Source: an uncultured Clostridia bacterium
GTDB lineage: Bacteria; Bacillota_A; Clostridia; TANB77; CAG-508
Assembly: GCA_947629855.1 (NCBI GenBank)
Contig: CANRFI010000003.1
Span: forward strand, 1-55,473
Direction of reading: 5' to 3'
Length of the DNA stretch: 55,473 nucleotides
Positions 37,403 through 47,758 of this stretch are shown piece by piece. The notes under the pieces are model-generated. The model searched no databases. It was not told the origin of the DNA and saw only the letters and a list, made by a program, of their open reading frames with translations. Within the stretch, counting starts at the first letter, position 1. Each line of letters starts with the position of its first letter. A program made the position numbers and the translations under genes.

Positions 37403-38286
37403 TATATTAAAACTTCCATATCGTTAGGTAATTTACTTTCAAAAATCAAAGATTTTTCTGTAATTGGATGGATGCACTCAATTTTATAACTATGCAATGC
37501 CTGTCTGTCTATTAAACTTGATTTTGTACCATATAAAGTATCTCCTAATAAAGGATGAGAAATTTCTGCCATATGAACTCTAATTTGATGTGTCCTTCCA
37601 GTTTGGAGTTGGCATTTTACTAAGCTATAATCCTTAAATTCACTAATTACTTCATAATTTGTAATACAAGATTTATTGTTAGAATTTTTAGTATCAACAC
37701 ATCTTTCAATTATACTTCCAGGTTTTCTACTAATTGGGAAAGATAGTGTCTGTTTTTTATTTTCTAATATGCCTGTTACTAAACAAAGATATTCTTTTTT
37801 AAAGGCTTTTGAATTCATTTGTCTAATCAAATTTTCTTGTATGTATTCACATTTAGCAAAAATAACAAGACCAGAAGTACCTAAATCTAGCCTATTAACA
37901 GGTCTTATTTTTTTAGACAAATTAATTGAATCAAAATAAAATTTAATTCCATTAGATAAAGAATCAGTAAAATGCATTCTAGAGGGATGAATTGGAATTT
38001 TTGCAGGTTTATCCACTACTAACATCCAATCATCTTCATATATTATTTTTAAATTTATTTCTTTTGGAATAATATTTGAATTATCTTCTTTACTACTTAA
38101 ATTAACTGTTATAATATCATTTTTTAAAGCTATATTTCGTGTATCACAAACTTTTCCATTTAAATAAATATTTTTTTGTTTTATTAGTTTATTTAATAAT
38201 CTTATTGATATGTTTAGCTTATTAATCAAAATAGTATTTATTGTTTGGTTTGCGGTACTTTCATCAATTTTATATTTTAATTCCAT
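37402..38286 (-). CDS. RluA-family pseudouridine synthase
   Basis: A 294-residue rRNA/tRNA-modifying enzyme with an N-terminal S4 RNA-binding domain (IRLLNKLIKQKNIYLNGKV near 27-46) and the catalytic domain VNRLDLGTSGLVIFAK near 130-145 containing the active Asp. The GRTHQIRVHM motif near 228-237 and HPLLGDTLYG are intact. The RluD type modifying 23S rRNA is likely but the exact target is not readable. It is monocistronic and convergent with trxA. Confidence 0.9.
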   Translation of the reverse strand: MELKYKIDESTANQTINTILINKLNISIRLLNKLIKQKNIYLNGKVCDTRNIALKNDIITVNLSSKEDNSNIIPKEINLKIIYEDDWMLVVDKPAKIPIHPSRMHFTDSLSNGIKFYFDSINLSKKIRPVNRLDLGTSGLVIFAKCEYIQENLIRQMNSKAFKKEYLCLVTGILENKKQTLSFPISRKPGSIIERCVDTKNSNNKSCITNYEVISEFKDYSLVKCQLQTGRTHQIRVHMAEISHPLLGDTLYGTKSSLIDRQALHSYKIECIHPITEKSLIFESKLPNDMEVLI

Positions 38287-38419
38287 ATAAATCTATACTC
38301 CGTTTATTTTTTTATTATTTTATCATAATTTATTATGAATTACTATGAGTTGCGATAAATTTTTAAATAGGATATAATATGGTAGATAAATAATTTATCA
38401 TAACGTTAAGGAGAGAAAA

Positions 38420-39082
38420 ATGCGAATAAGATATAAAAAATGGGCAAGACCAGAGTTAGAAGAATGTAAGTTTTATATAGATGAACCAGAAAAACTAAAA
38501 GGAATTTGGAAAGAAAAGTTTGAAAATTCTGCTCAACCATTTTACTTAGAATTAGGTTGTGGAAAAGGTCAATTTATGGCCAAAATTGCAAGTGAAAATT
38601 TAAACATAAATTATTTGGCAATTGACTTAGTAGATGCAATGCTTGGATTAGCTAAAAGAAATATTGAAAAGGCCTATAAAGATAATAATATAGAACCAAG
38701 CAATATTTTAATAACTAGATTTGACATTGAAAGAATTTTACTTATATTAGATAAGCAAGACAATGTGGAAAGAATATATATTAATTTTTGCAATCCGTGG
38801 CCAAGAGGAAAACATAGAAAAAAAAGATTAACTCATTCAATCCAATTAGAAAAATACAAACAGTTTTTAGAAAAAAATGGAGAGATTTACTTTAAAACAG
38901 ATGATGATGACTTATTTGAAGCAAGCATTTCATATTTAGAAGATTCAGGATTTAAAATAATAAAAAAGACTTATGACTTGCATCAAGAACCAATTTTTGA
39001 AAAAAATATTGAAACAGAGCATGAGCAAATGTTTTCAAAACAAGGAATTAAAATAAAGGCATTGATTGCAAAATTAATTTAA
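38420..39082 (+). CDS. trmB: tRNA (guanine-N7)-methyltransferase
   Basis: A 220-residue SAM-dependent enzyme forming m7G46 in tRNAs. SAM-binding LELGCGKGQFM lies near residues 43-53; INFCNPWPRGKHRKKRLTH near 118-136 is the family signature (PDPWPKKRHHKRRL-like), here with Asn for the first Asp. Complete length. RBS AAGGAGAG precedes the ATG. Confidence 0.93.
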   Translation: MRIRYKKWARPELEECKFYIDEPEKLKGIWKEKFENSAQPFYLELGCGKGQFMAKIASENLNINYLAIDLVDAMLGLAKRNIEKAYKDNNIEPSNILITRFDIERILLILDKQDNVERIYINFCNPWPRGKHRKKRLTHSIQLEKYKQFLEKNGEIYFKTDDDDLFEASISYLEDSGFKIIKKTYDLHQEPIFEKNIETEHEQMFSKQGIKIKALIAKLI

Positions 39083-39149
39083 AAAATACTTGTACTTTTT
39101 AAATTTTGACTATATAATGTAAATAAATATTTAAAAAAGGAGAAAGAAG

Positions 39150-40154
39150 ATGTCTTTTATTGATGAAATAAAAAAAAGAGCTAAAAAAGAAATTAAGACA
39201 ATTGTTCTTCCAGAAGCAGAAGACATTAGAATTTTACAAGCAACAGCTCAAGTATTAAAAGAACATTATGCTAATATTATATTATTAGGAAATAAAGAAA
39301 AAATAGAAGCAAAAGCGCAAGAAAACAACATTGATATTAGTAATGCGAAAATTGTTGATCCATCTGATTCTGAAAAATATGACGAATATGTAAATACATT
39401 ATATGAATTAAGAAAAGAAAAAGGAATGACAATTGAAAAAGCAAAAGAATTAGTTAAAGATACTGTTTATTATGGTATGCTTATGATAAAAGATGAAAAA
39501 GAAGATGCAGACGGACTTGTTTCTGGTGCAATACATTCTACATCTGATACATTAAGACCAGCACTCCAAATTTTAAAAACAGCACCTAATACAAAATTAG
39601 TTTCTGCTTTTTTCATTATGGTTGTGCCAAATTGTGAATTAGGAGAAAATGGAACATTTTTATTTGCAGATAGTGGATTAAATGAAAACCCAGATAGTGA
39701 AAAATTATCTGAAATTGCAATTTCTTCTAGCCAAAGTTTTAAACAATTAGTAGGAAAAGAGCCAAAAGTTGCAATGCTTTCTTATTCTACTTATGGAAGT
39801 GCAAAATCAGAATTAACACAAAAAGTAATTGATGCAACTAAATTAGTTAAAGAAAAAGAACCTAATCTTTTAGTAGATGGGGAATTACAACTAGATGCTG
39901 CAATTATTCAAGAAGTAGCAAAAATGAAAGCACCCCAAAGCCCTCTAAAAGGTGAAGCAAATGTATTAATATTTCCTGATTTGAATGCAGGTAATATTGG
40001 TTATAAGTTAGTCCAAAGATTAGCAAAAGCAGAGGCATATGGTCCGCTTTGCCAAGGAATTAGTAAACCAGTAAATGATTTATCAAGAGGTTGTAACCAT
40101 AAAGATATAGAAGGAGTTATTGCTATTACTGCTGTTCAAGCACAGCAAAAATAA
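39150..40154 (+). CDS. pta: Phosphate acetyltransferase
   Basis: A 334-residue phosphotransacetylase converting acetyl-CoA to acetyl phosphate. Conserved segments include VLPEAEDIRILQAT near the N-terminus, GLVSGAIHSTSDTLRPALQI near 122-141, SYSTYGSAKSE near 207 and FPDLNAGNIGYKL near 270. It precedes ackA by 24 bases, forming the acetate-producing Pta-AckA pathway. Confidence 0.96.
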   Translation: MSFIDEIKKRAKKEIKTIVLPEAEDIRILQATAQVLKEHYANIILLGNKEKIEAKAQENNIDISNAKIVDPSDSEKYDEYVNTLYELRKEKGMTIEKAKELVKDTVYYGMLMIKDEKEDADGLVSGAIHSTSDTLRPALQILKTAPNTKLVSAFFIMVVPNCELGENGTFLFADSGLNENPDSEKLSEIAISSSQSFKQLVGKEPKVAMLSYSTYGSAKSELTQKVIDATKLVKEKEPNLLVDGELQLDAAIIQEVAKMKAPQSPLKGEANVLIFPDLNAGNIGYKLVQRLAKAEAYGPLCQGISKPVNDLSRGCNHKDIEGVIAITAVQAQQK

Positions 40155-40178
40155 AATAGATTTTAGGAGGAAATTTTT

Positions 40179-41369
40179 ATGAAAATTTTAGTTTTAAACT
40201 CAGGAAGTTCATCATTAAAATATCAAGTAATTGATATGGATACAGAAGAAGTACTAGCAAAAGGATATTTTGAAAGAATTGGTCAACCAAATTCATTTTT
40301 AACTCACACAGTACGTGGTGAAAAACACAAATTTGAGCATCTTGCTAGAAACCACGAAGAAGCAATAAGTTTTGTTTTAAACAGATTAACAAATGATCAT
40401 TATGGAGTTATTAAGAATTTAGATGAATTAGGAGGAATTGGACATAGAATTGTTCACGGTGGAGAAAAATTCACAAACTCTGTAATTATAACAGATGAAG
40501 TAATTCAAGAAATAGCAAAATGTGCAGATTTAGCTCCATTACATAATCCAGCTTGTGTGTTAGGAATAGAGGCTTGCAAAAAAATCGTACCAAATATGAA
40601 AATGGTAGCAGTATTTGATACAGCTTTTCACCAAACAATATCAAAAGAAAAATATATTTATGCAATTCCATATAAATATTATAAAGAATATGGAGTTAGA
40701 AAATATGGATTTCATGGCACATCTCATCAATATGTTTCTAATAGAGTAGCAGAAATATTAGAAAAAGACATTAAAGACTTAAAGATAGTAAATTGTCATT
40801 TAGGGCAAGGATGTAGTATATGTGCAATTAAGGATGGAAAATCAGTAGAAACAAGTATGGGATTAACACCACTTGGAGGAATCCCTATGGGAAGCAGAAG
40901 TGGAGATTTAGACCCATCAGTTATGACATACTTAATGCAAAAGGAAAATTTATCTGCTGATGATATGAACTTTATTTTAAATAAGGAATCTGGTATTTAT
41001 GGAATATCTAATATCTCAGTTGATATGAGAGATATAGAAGCAGATGCTGCAGCAGGTGGAATACATGCTCAATTAGCATTAGATGTATTTCATTATTTAA
41101 CAGCATGTTATGTTGCAAAATGTGTTGTTGCTATGGGTGGCATTGATGTTTTAACATTTACAGCAGGTGTAGGAGAAAATGGAATAGCTTCTAGAGAAGC
41201 AATTTGTAAACAATTAGAATTTTTAGGTGTAAAACTAGATGAAGAAAAAAATCAAGTAAGAGGAAAAGAAGCAGAAATATCAAGTTCAGACTCAAAAGTA
41301 AAAGTTTATGTGGTTCCTACAAATGAAGAACTAATGATAGCAAGAGAAACTTTAAAACTAGTAAAATAA
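40179..41369 (+). CDS. ackA: Acetate kinase, first copy
   Basis: A 396-residue acetate kinase making ATP from acetyl phosphate. The N-terminal phosphate motif LNSGSSSLKYQ, GHRIVHGGEKF near 88, VFDTAFHQT near 146, GFHGTSHQYVS near 178, GSRSGDLDP near 239 and TAGVGENG near 328 are all intact. The ATT GGA CAT codons at the GHR motif are uninterrupted here, in contrast to the same place in the second copy. AGGAGG ribosome site. Confidence 0.96.
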   Translation: MKILVLNSGSSSLKYQVIDMDTEEVLAKGYFERIGQPNSFLTHTVRGEKHKFEHLARNHEEAISFVLNRLTNDHYGVIKNLDELGGIGHRIVHGGEKFTNSVIITDEVIQEIAKCADLAPLHNPACVLGIEACKKIVPNMKMVAVFDTAFHQTISKEKYIYAIPYKYYKEYGVRKYGFHGTSHQYVSNRVAEILEKDIKDLKIVNCHLGQGCSICAIKDGKSVETSMGLTPLGGIPMGSRSGDLDPSVMTYLMQKENLSADDMNFILNKESGIYGISNISVDMRDIEADAAAGGIHAQLALDVFHYLTACYVAKCVVAMGGIDVLTFTAGVGENGIASREAICKQLEFLGVKLDEEKNQVRGKEAEISSSDSKVKVYVVPTNEELMIARETLKLVK

Positions 41370-41412
41370 AAGAAAGTCTTTTACGTAAAAATGAAAAGAA
41401 GGGAAGAAAACA

Positions 41413-42604
41413 ATGAAAATTTTAGTATTAAATTGTGGTAGTTCGTCTTTGAAATATCAATTAATTAATATGGAAACAGAAGAAGTATTAGCATCAGGAA
41501 AATACGAAAGAATAGGTGAAAAAGAAGCTTTTATTACACATAAAGTAAACGGACAAAAAATTAAAATTGATAATCCTGCTTACAATCATACAGAAGCAAT
41601 TGAATTTGCTTTAAAACAATTAACAAATCCAGAATATAAAGTAATCAATAGTTTAGATGAAATCAATGCTATTCGGACACCGCTTAGTTCATGGTGGAGA
41701 AAAAATAGCAGAATCTGTTGTAATAGATGACAACGTAGTAGAAGTATTAAAAGAATATACAGATTTAGCACCATTACATAATCCAGCATGTATATTAGGA
41801 ATAGAAGCTTGTAAAAATGTTATGCCAGACAAACCAATGGTTGGAGTATTTGACACAGCATTTCATCATTCAATACCAAAGGAAAGATATATTTATCCAA
41901 TTCCATATGAATATTATAAAAAATATAGCATAAGGAAATATGGATTTCATGGTACTTCTCATATGTTTGTATCACAAAGATTAGCAGAAATTGAAAATAA
42001 ATCAATTGAAGAAATGAAAATTGTAACTTGCCATTTAGGTCAAGGCTCTAGTATATGTGCAATTGAAAAAGGAAAATCAGTTGATACTAGTATGGGCTTA
42101 ACACCACTAGGAGGAATTCCTATGGTAACAAGAAGTGGAGACTTAGATCCATCAATCTTATTATATATAATGAAAAAAGAAAAATTATCAGCAGAAGAAA
42201 TGGAAAATATTTTAAATAAGAAATCAGGAATACAAGCTATTTCTGGCTTAGCACCTGATTTTAGAGAAATTGAGATTGCAGCTACCAAAGGGGAAGAAAA
42301 AGCAAAAATTGCAATAGATAATTTTGAATATGCAGTAGCAAGTTATATTGCAAAATATGCAGTAGCAATGAATGGCATAGATTATATTGTATTTACTGGT
42401 GGAGTAGGAGAAAACCAAATTAATATTAGAAAAAGAATTTGTGACCAATTAAAATTTATGGGAGTTGAAATTGATACAGATGCAAATCAAGTTAGAAGCG
42501 AAGAAAAATTAATTTCTAATGCAGATTCTAAAATTAAAGTTTATGTTATTCCAACAAATGAAGAATTGATGATTGCAAAAGAAACACAAAGATTAGTAAA
42601 ATAA
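41413..42604 (+). CDS. ackA: Acetate kinase, second tandem copy (one CGG shift site)
   Basis: A second acetate-kinase family protein of 396 residues, 43 bases after the first and clearly homologous along its length. CGG at 41674 breaks the frame exactly at the GHRLVHGGEK motif (INAIGHRLVHGG); the paralogue 1.2 kb upstream has the plain GGA codon at the equivalent place, giving an internal control for the +1 reading. VFDTAFHHSIP, GFHGTSHMFVS, TRSGDLDPS and TGGVGENQ are intact. It may be a duplicated acetate kinase or one with altered acyl preference such as propionate. Confidence 0.92.
41674..41677 (+). other. CGGA +1 site in the second ackA (Gly88)
   Basis: Follows ATT. At the homologous position of the first copy (about 40440) the sequence is ATT GGA CAT without the extra C. 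Confidence 0.95.
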
Positions 42605-42775
42605 TAATTATTTATATAAGATAGAAAAGTTTTAAATATTTTTAAAATTTTTCTATTTTTTTATTGACAATTTATAGAACTTATGATTAAATATTGACTA
42701 TCAAACAATTATAAGGTTAATTTTACATATTAGTCTTACTAATTATTACATATTTAAAATAAGGAGGTGAGAAAA

Positions 42776-43198
42776 ATGGTCGAAGAAGCTATAACTATTA
42801 ATACTGTATTACAAGAATTAAGAGAATTTAGAGTTGAAAATAACAAAAGATGGGAGCAAAACGAAAAACGTTGGGAAGAAAACGATCAAAAATTGGAAAC
42901 AATTAATGCAAGAGTTACAAAAATAGAAAACTCAAGAGAATCAGACAAAAAAGAATTTGCTAGAGTATTTGAAGCAATAGAAGAATCAATTATAGAACAA
43001 TTTGAACACTTAAACAAAAAAATTGACATAAAATTCAGCAAAGTAGATGCAATATTTGCTGACCTTGGGTTAGAAGTTAAGGATTTACAAGAAGCAGTAA
43101 AAAAGAATGAGACAAAAATAAATTTACATGATGTAAGAATTGAAAAATTAGAAGACTGGAAAGAAGAATTAGATATAGGTGGACTTGTACCAGCATAA
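42776..43198 (+). CDS. Unknown coiled-coil protein
   Basis: A 140-residue protein I do not recognise. Residues 10-50 contain KRWEQNEKRWEENDQKLETI, heptad-like repeats; the rest is also strongly helical with EHLNKKIDIKF and ends with DIGGLVPA. No membrane segment or catalytic motif is visible. The ATG at 42776 has a strong AGGAGGTGA. It stands alone between ackA and the ileS leader. The 171-base gap before it has a poor promoter-like TTGACT at about 42696. Related charged proteins are common in Firmicutes, function unknown. Confidence 0.7.
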   Translation: MVEEAITINTVLQELREFRVENNKRWEQNEKRWEENDQKLETINARVTKIENSRESDKKEFARVFEAIEESIIEQFEHLNKKIDIKFSKVDAIFADLGLEVKDLQEAVKKNETKINLHDVRIEKLEDWKEELDIGGLVPA

Positions 43199-43279
43199 TA
43201 AAAAGTATAAAATAAAGTAATAAACGTAACAATAAAAGTAGAAATAAATATAATATTTAATGAAAAATAAATAAAAGTA

Positions 43280-43307
43280 TTGCAAAAAATAATAAATATG
43301 ATATAAT
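43280..43307 (+). promoter_or_regulatory. Promoter of the ileS T-box operon
   Basis: TTGCAA (43280-43285), 16-base spacer, TATAAT (43302-43307). Confidence 0.65.
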
Positions 43308-43317
43308 AAAAAATATA

Positions 43318-43580
43318 TAAATAAAAAGCTATAACAAAGATAAGATAAATAGAACAATAACTTTTAGAGAGCCAAAGGTAGTTGAAAATTTGGTAAGTAA
43401 AATCTATTTATTATCACTTTGTTGTTGTTAAACTGAAATGATAGTAAGTTTTGCCGTAATCCTGCGTTAAAGGAAAATTAAGAGAGTGGATTGTATTATA
43501 TATAATTTACTAAAATAGGTGGTACCGCGGAAAACAAAGCTATTTCGTCCTAATAAATTATGGATGAAATAGCTTTTTAG
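43318..43580 (+). promoter_or_regulatory. T-box leader of ileS
   Basis: The T-box AGGTGGTACCGCGG is at 43517-43530, followed by the terminator arms GCTATTTCGTCC (43539-43550) and GGATGAAATAGC (43562-43573) and Ts. An ATC triplet at 43402-43404 is a plausible Ile specifier at the 3' side of Stem I. Together with the promoter it accounts for most of the 403-base gap before ileS; 43199-43279 is A/T-rich without other features. Confidence 0.9.
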
Positions 43581-43601
43581 ATTGATAGGGGGAATTTAAA
43601 A

Positions 43602-46600
43602 ATGTACAAAAAAGTTGAATTAAAAGATGGCTTTGTAGGAATGGAAAAAGATGTTGCAAAGATGTGGAAGGAAAAAGATATTATTAAGAAAAACTTTGCT
43701 ATGAATAAAGGTAAAAGATATTTTACTTTTTATGATGGACCACCTACAGCTAATGGTAAGCCTCATGTTGGACATATTGAAACAAGAGTTATGAAAGATA
43801 TTATTCCAAGATATAAAGTAATGAAAGGATATCAAGTAATTCGTAAAGCAGGATGGGATACACATGGACTTCCTGTAGAATTAGAAATTGAGAAGAAACT
43901 TGGAATTTCAGGAAAAGAACAAATCGAAGAATATGGTGTAGAAAAATTTGTTAAAGAATGTAAAAACAGTGTATTCACCTATGTTTCTATGTGGGAAGAT
44001 ATGACTAACAAAGTAGGATTTTGGGTTGATATGGAAAACCCATATGTTACTTATCACAATGAATATATTGAATCTGTATGGTGGGCTTTAAAACAAATGT
44101 GGGAAAAAGGTCTTCTATATGAAGGACATAAAGTTATGCCATATTGTCCAAGATGTGGAACAGCACTTTCTTCTCATGAAGTTGCACAAGGTTACAAAGA
44201 TGTAAAAGATTTAACTTGTATTGCTAAGTTTAAATTAGCTGATGAAGATAAATACATTTTAGCTTGGACAACAACACCATGGACATTACCATCTAATTTA
44301 GCATTATGTTTAAATAAATCTTATGAATATGCTGAAGTAAAAGCAAATATTGGAACAGATGAAGGACCAATTTATGAAACATATATCTTAGCAAAAGATT
44401 TAATAGAAAGTGTATTAAAAGAAACACCATATGAAATCATAGAAACTTATAAAGGTGAAAAATTATTAGGAAAAAAATATGAACAATTAATGCCATTTGC
44501 AAAAGTAACAGGAAAAGCTTTTGAAGTTATTCATGGAGACTATGTAAATTTAGAAGATGGTACAGGAATTGTTCATATTGCACCAGCTTATGGTGAAGAT
44601 GATAGTTTAGTATCAAAACAAAATGGAATTACTTTTGTAAACTTAGTAGATAAATCAGGAAAATTTGTAAAAGAAGTAGAACCATGGGCAGGTAAATTTG
44701 TTAGAGATTGCAACGAAGATATCTGTAAATGGCTTGCTGAGCAAAACAAATTATTTAGTAAAGAAAAACATATGCACTCTTATCCACATTGCTGGAGATG
44801 TGATACACCACTTCTATATTATCCAAAAGAAAGTTGGTTTGTTGCAATGAGTAAATTAAGAGATGAACTTGTAGCAAACAACAACAAAGTAAATTGGTAT
44901 CCAGATACAATTCGTACAGGAAGATTTGGAAAATTCTTAGAAAACGTAATTGATTGGGGAATTTCAAGAGATAGATATTGGGGAACACCTTTACCAATTT
45001 GGACTTGTGAAGATGAAAACTGTAATCATCAAGAGTGTATTGGATCAATTAAAGAATTAAAAGAAAAAGGAATTGATGTACCAGAAGGTATAGAACTTCA
45101 CAAACCATACATTGATGATGTATATTTAAGATGTCCAAAATGTGGTAAAAAAATGAAAAGAGCTAAAGAAGTAATTGATTGCTGGTTTGATTCTGGTTCA
45201 ATGCCTTTTGCACAATGGCATTATCCATTTGAAAATAAAGAAATGTTTGATAATAACTTCCCAGCTGGATTTATTTCAGAAGCAGTAGATCAAACAAGAG
45301 GATGGTTCTATACATTAACAGCAATTGGAACAGCACTATTTGGAAGAAGTCCATTTGAAAACTGTATTGTTTTAGGTCATGTTTTAGATGAAAAAGGTCA
45401 AAAAATGTCAAAATCAAAAGGCAATGGTGTTGACCCAATGGAATTATTAGAAACAGTAGGAGCTGATAGTACAAGATGGCATTTTTACACATGTGGCGCT
45501 CCATGGCTTCCAACAAGACTAGGATTAAAAAGTGTACAAGAAACTCGGAAGAGGGTTCTTAAGCACATTATGGAATGTTTATTCATTCTATGTTTTATAT
45601 GCAGAAATAGATAAATTCAATCCATTAGAATATAAAGATTTTAAACCAACAAATATTATGGATAAATGGATTATATCTAAACTAAATACATTAGTAAAAG
45701 AAGTAGATAAAAAGCTAGAAAACTATGATATTACATTTGCTGCAAAAACAATAGAAGATTTTACTGATGAATTATCAAATTGGTATGTTCGTAGAAATAG
45801 AGAAAGATTTTGGTCTCAAGAATTAAATGAAGAAAAAATAGGTGCTTATTGTACCCTATACAAAGTATTAACTACTTTAATTAAAGTTTCAGCACCATTT
45901 ATACCATTTATGGCTGAAGAAATTTATCAAAACTTAGTAGTAGGATTAGATAACAAAGCACCTGAAAGTGTACATCTATGTTTATGGCCAGAGGTAGATG
46001 AAAAGGTAATTGATAAAGGACTAGAAGCAGAAATGGATTTAGCATATAAAATTGTAAAACTTGGTAGAAGTGCAAGAAATTTAAGCAATATAAAAAATAG
46101 GCAACCACTTTCAAAAATGCTAGTTTCAATCAATACTTTACCAGAATATTATTCTGACATTGTAAAAGAGGAATTAAATGTTAAAAAGCTTGAATTTGGA
46201 GCTGAGATGTCAGACTATGTTAATTTTGAAATAAAACCAAATCTTCCTGTACTTGGAAAAGAATATGGAAAATTTATTCCAAAAATCAAACAAGAAATAG
46301 AAAAAAGAAATCAAATGGATTTAGCAAATAAAATAAGGAATGGTGAAACAGAATATATTGAAATTGATGATACACAAATTGGGCTAAATTCAGATAATTT
46401 ATTAGTTATGATGCAAGGAAAAGAAGAATTTAGTTTTAGTGGAGAAGGTGAAATAGGAGTTGTTTTAGATACTCATATTACACCAGAACTAAAAGAAGAA
46501 GGATATGTAAGAGAAATATTATCTAAAGTTCAAAATATGAGAAAGGATAAAGGATTTGAAGTATTAGACAATATTAATTTATATGTATGCGAAAATAAAA

Positions 46601-46749
46601 TGTTAGAAGAAATCATTAAGAAGAATGAGAAGCTAATTAAACATGACACATTAGCTGTTGAAATAATTTATAATAAAAACAGAGATACTTATGTAGATAC
46701 AAACATTAATGGAGAAATGTTAAAACTTGATGTTGAAGTTGTAAAATAA
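43602..46749 (+). CDS. ileS: Isoleucyl-tRNA synthetase (one CGG shift site)
   Basis: Class I synthetase charging tRNA-Ile; indispensable for protein synthesis. HIGH motif GKPHVGH near residue 47, editing domain with [11 protein letters not shown] near 227, KMSKSKGNG near 603, anticodon-binding domain and C-terminal region complete. CGG at 45546 splits the frame after residue 648, just past the catalytic core. The conventional product would end at about residue 670 without anticodon-binding domain. Read +1 ([26 protein letters not shown]) it is 1048 residues, normal for Firmicutes type 2 IleRS. A single-copy essential gene with this lesion would not be viable without frameshifting; I cannot see whether a second copy exists. 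Confidence 0.96.
45546..45549 (+). other. CGGA +1 site in ileS (Gly649)
   Basis: Follows ACT. Restores [12 protein letters not shown], which connects the catalytic domain to the anticodon-binding helices. Confidence 0.95.
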
Positions 46750-46795
46750 ACTAAAAAATTTCTAAAACATAGACATTAATATGGAGGATAAAAAG

Positions 46796-47727
46796 ATGTC
46801 TAGAAGAAACAGAAGAGGTAGAAATAAAAATAAAAAAGTAAATACTAAAATAGTATTAGGAATTATAGCAATTGTCATAATAATTATTATTGCATTTTTT
46901 GGTATAAATAAAATTACCAATTTTTTAAAATCAAACGTAGAATCTGAAGAAGAAAAAACAGATGAACAGTTCGTAGAAACTACTAACTTGGAAGTATATT
47001 TTATAGATGTAGGTCAAGCTGATAGTATTTTAGTTTTAAAAGATAAACAAGCAATGTTAATTGATGCAGGAAACGACGAAGATGGTGAAAATATAGTTAA
47101 TTTTATAAAAGATAAAGGAATTCAAACATTGAACTATGTTATACGGAACACATCCACATGAAGAGCATATAGGAGGTTTAGATGATGTTATTAAAAATTT
47201 CAACATAGAAAATATCTATATGCCTAAAATAGAAACAACAACAGAAACTTTTAAAGATGTATTAGATGCAATTGCTAATAAAAATTTAAAAGTAACAGCA
47301 CCAAGCAAAGGGGATAAATTTAATATTGGTGAAGCTCGGTTGTGAAGTAATGACAGACCCTATTTTAGACAAAGATAATCTTAACCTATCTTCGATTGTT
47401 ATAAAATTACAATTTGGAAATACAAGCTTTTTATTTATGGGTGATAGTGAAACACAAAATGAAAAAACAATAGATTGGACTAAAATAGATGTATTAAAAG
47501 TTGGACAACATGGTTCTAATTTGAGCTCTTCAGTAAGATTTTTAGAACAAATAGAACCTAGTTATGCTGTTATTATGGTAGGAAAAGATAATAATTATGA
47601 ATTACCAAAATCAAATATTGTGTCTAGAATTGAAAACAGAAATGCTAAAATATATAGAACAGATATAAATGGAACAATACAAATGAACTCAGATGGAAAT
47701 AATATAGAAATAAAAACAGAAAGATAA
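46796..47727 (+). CDS. Membrane-anchored ComEC-type metallo-hydrolase (two CGG shift sites)
   Basis: A 309-residue protein with a basic N-terminus, one membrane helix (about 22-40) and an extracellular metallo-beta-lactamase domain of the ComEC/Rec2-C type: VYFIDVGQADSILV near 67, IGTHPHEEHIGGLDD near 116-130 (usual motif THPDADHIGG, here His-Glu-Glu variant), FLFMGD near 220, VGQHGS near 239. Start 46796 is chosen because GGAGG at 46784-46788 is its ribosome site. CGG codons at 47144 and 47337 break the frame; the first falls just before the metal motif. Role may be surface nucleic acid or phosphodiester hydrolysis; unknown. Confidence 0.88.
47144..47147 (+). other. CGGA +1 site, ComEC-type hydrolase (Gly117)
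   Basis: Follows ATA; restores YVIGTHPHEEHIGG, the metal-binding loop. Confidence 0.93.
47337..47340 (+). other. CGGT +1 site, ComEC-type hydrolase (Gly181)
   Basis: Follows GCT; restores NIGEAGCEVMTDP. The next stop in the old frame is at 47343. Confidence 0.88.
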
Positions 47728-47758
47728 ATATATATGGAAATAAAAGGGGATTAAAAAA

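Noticed and set aside
42600..42775. Promoter or small RNA in the gap after the second ackA.
   Set aside because: TTGACA at about 42664 and TTGACT at 42696 have no -10 box at good spacing, and no stable stem is visible.
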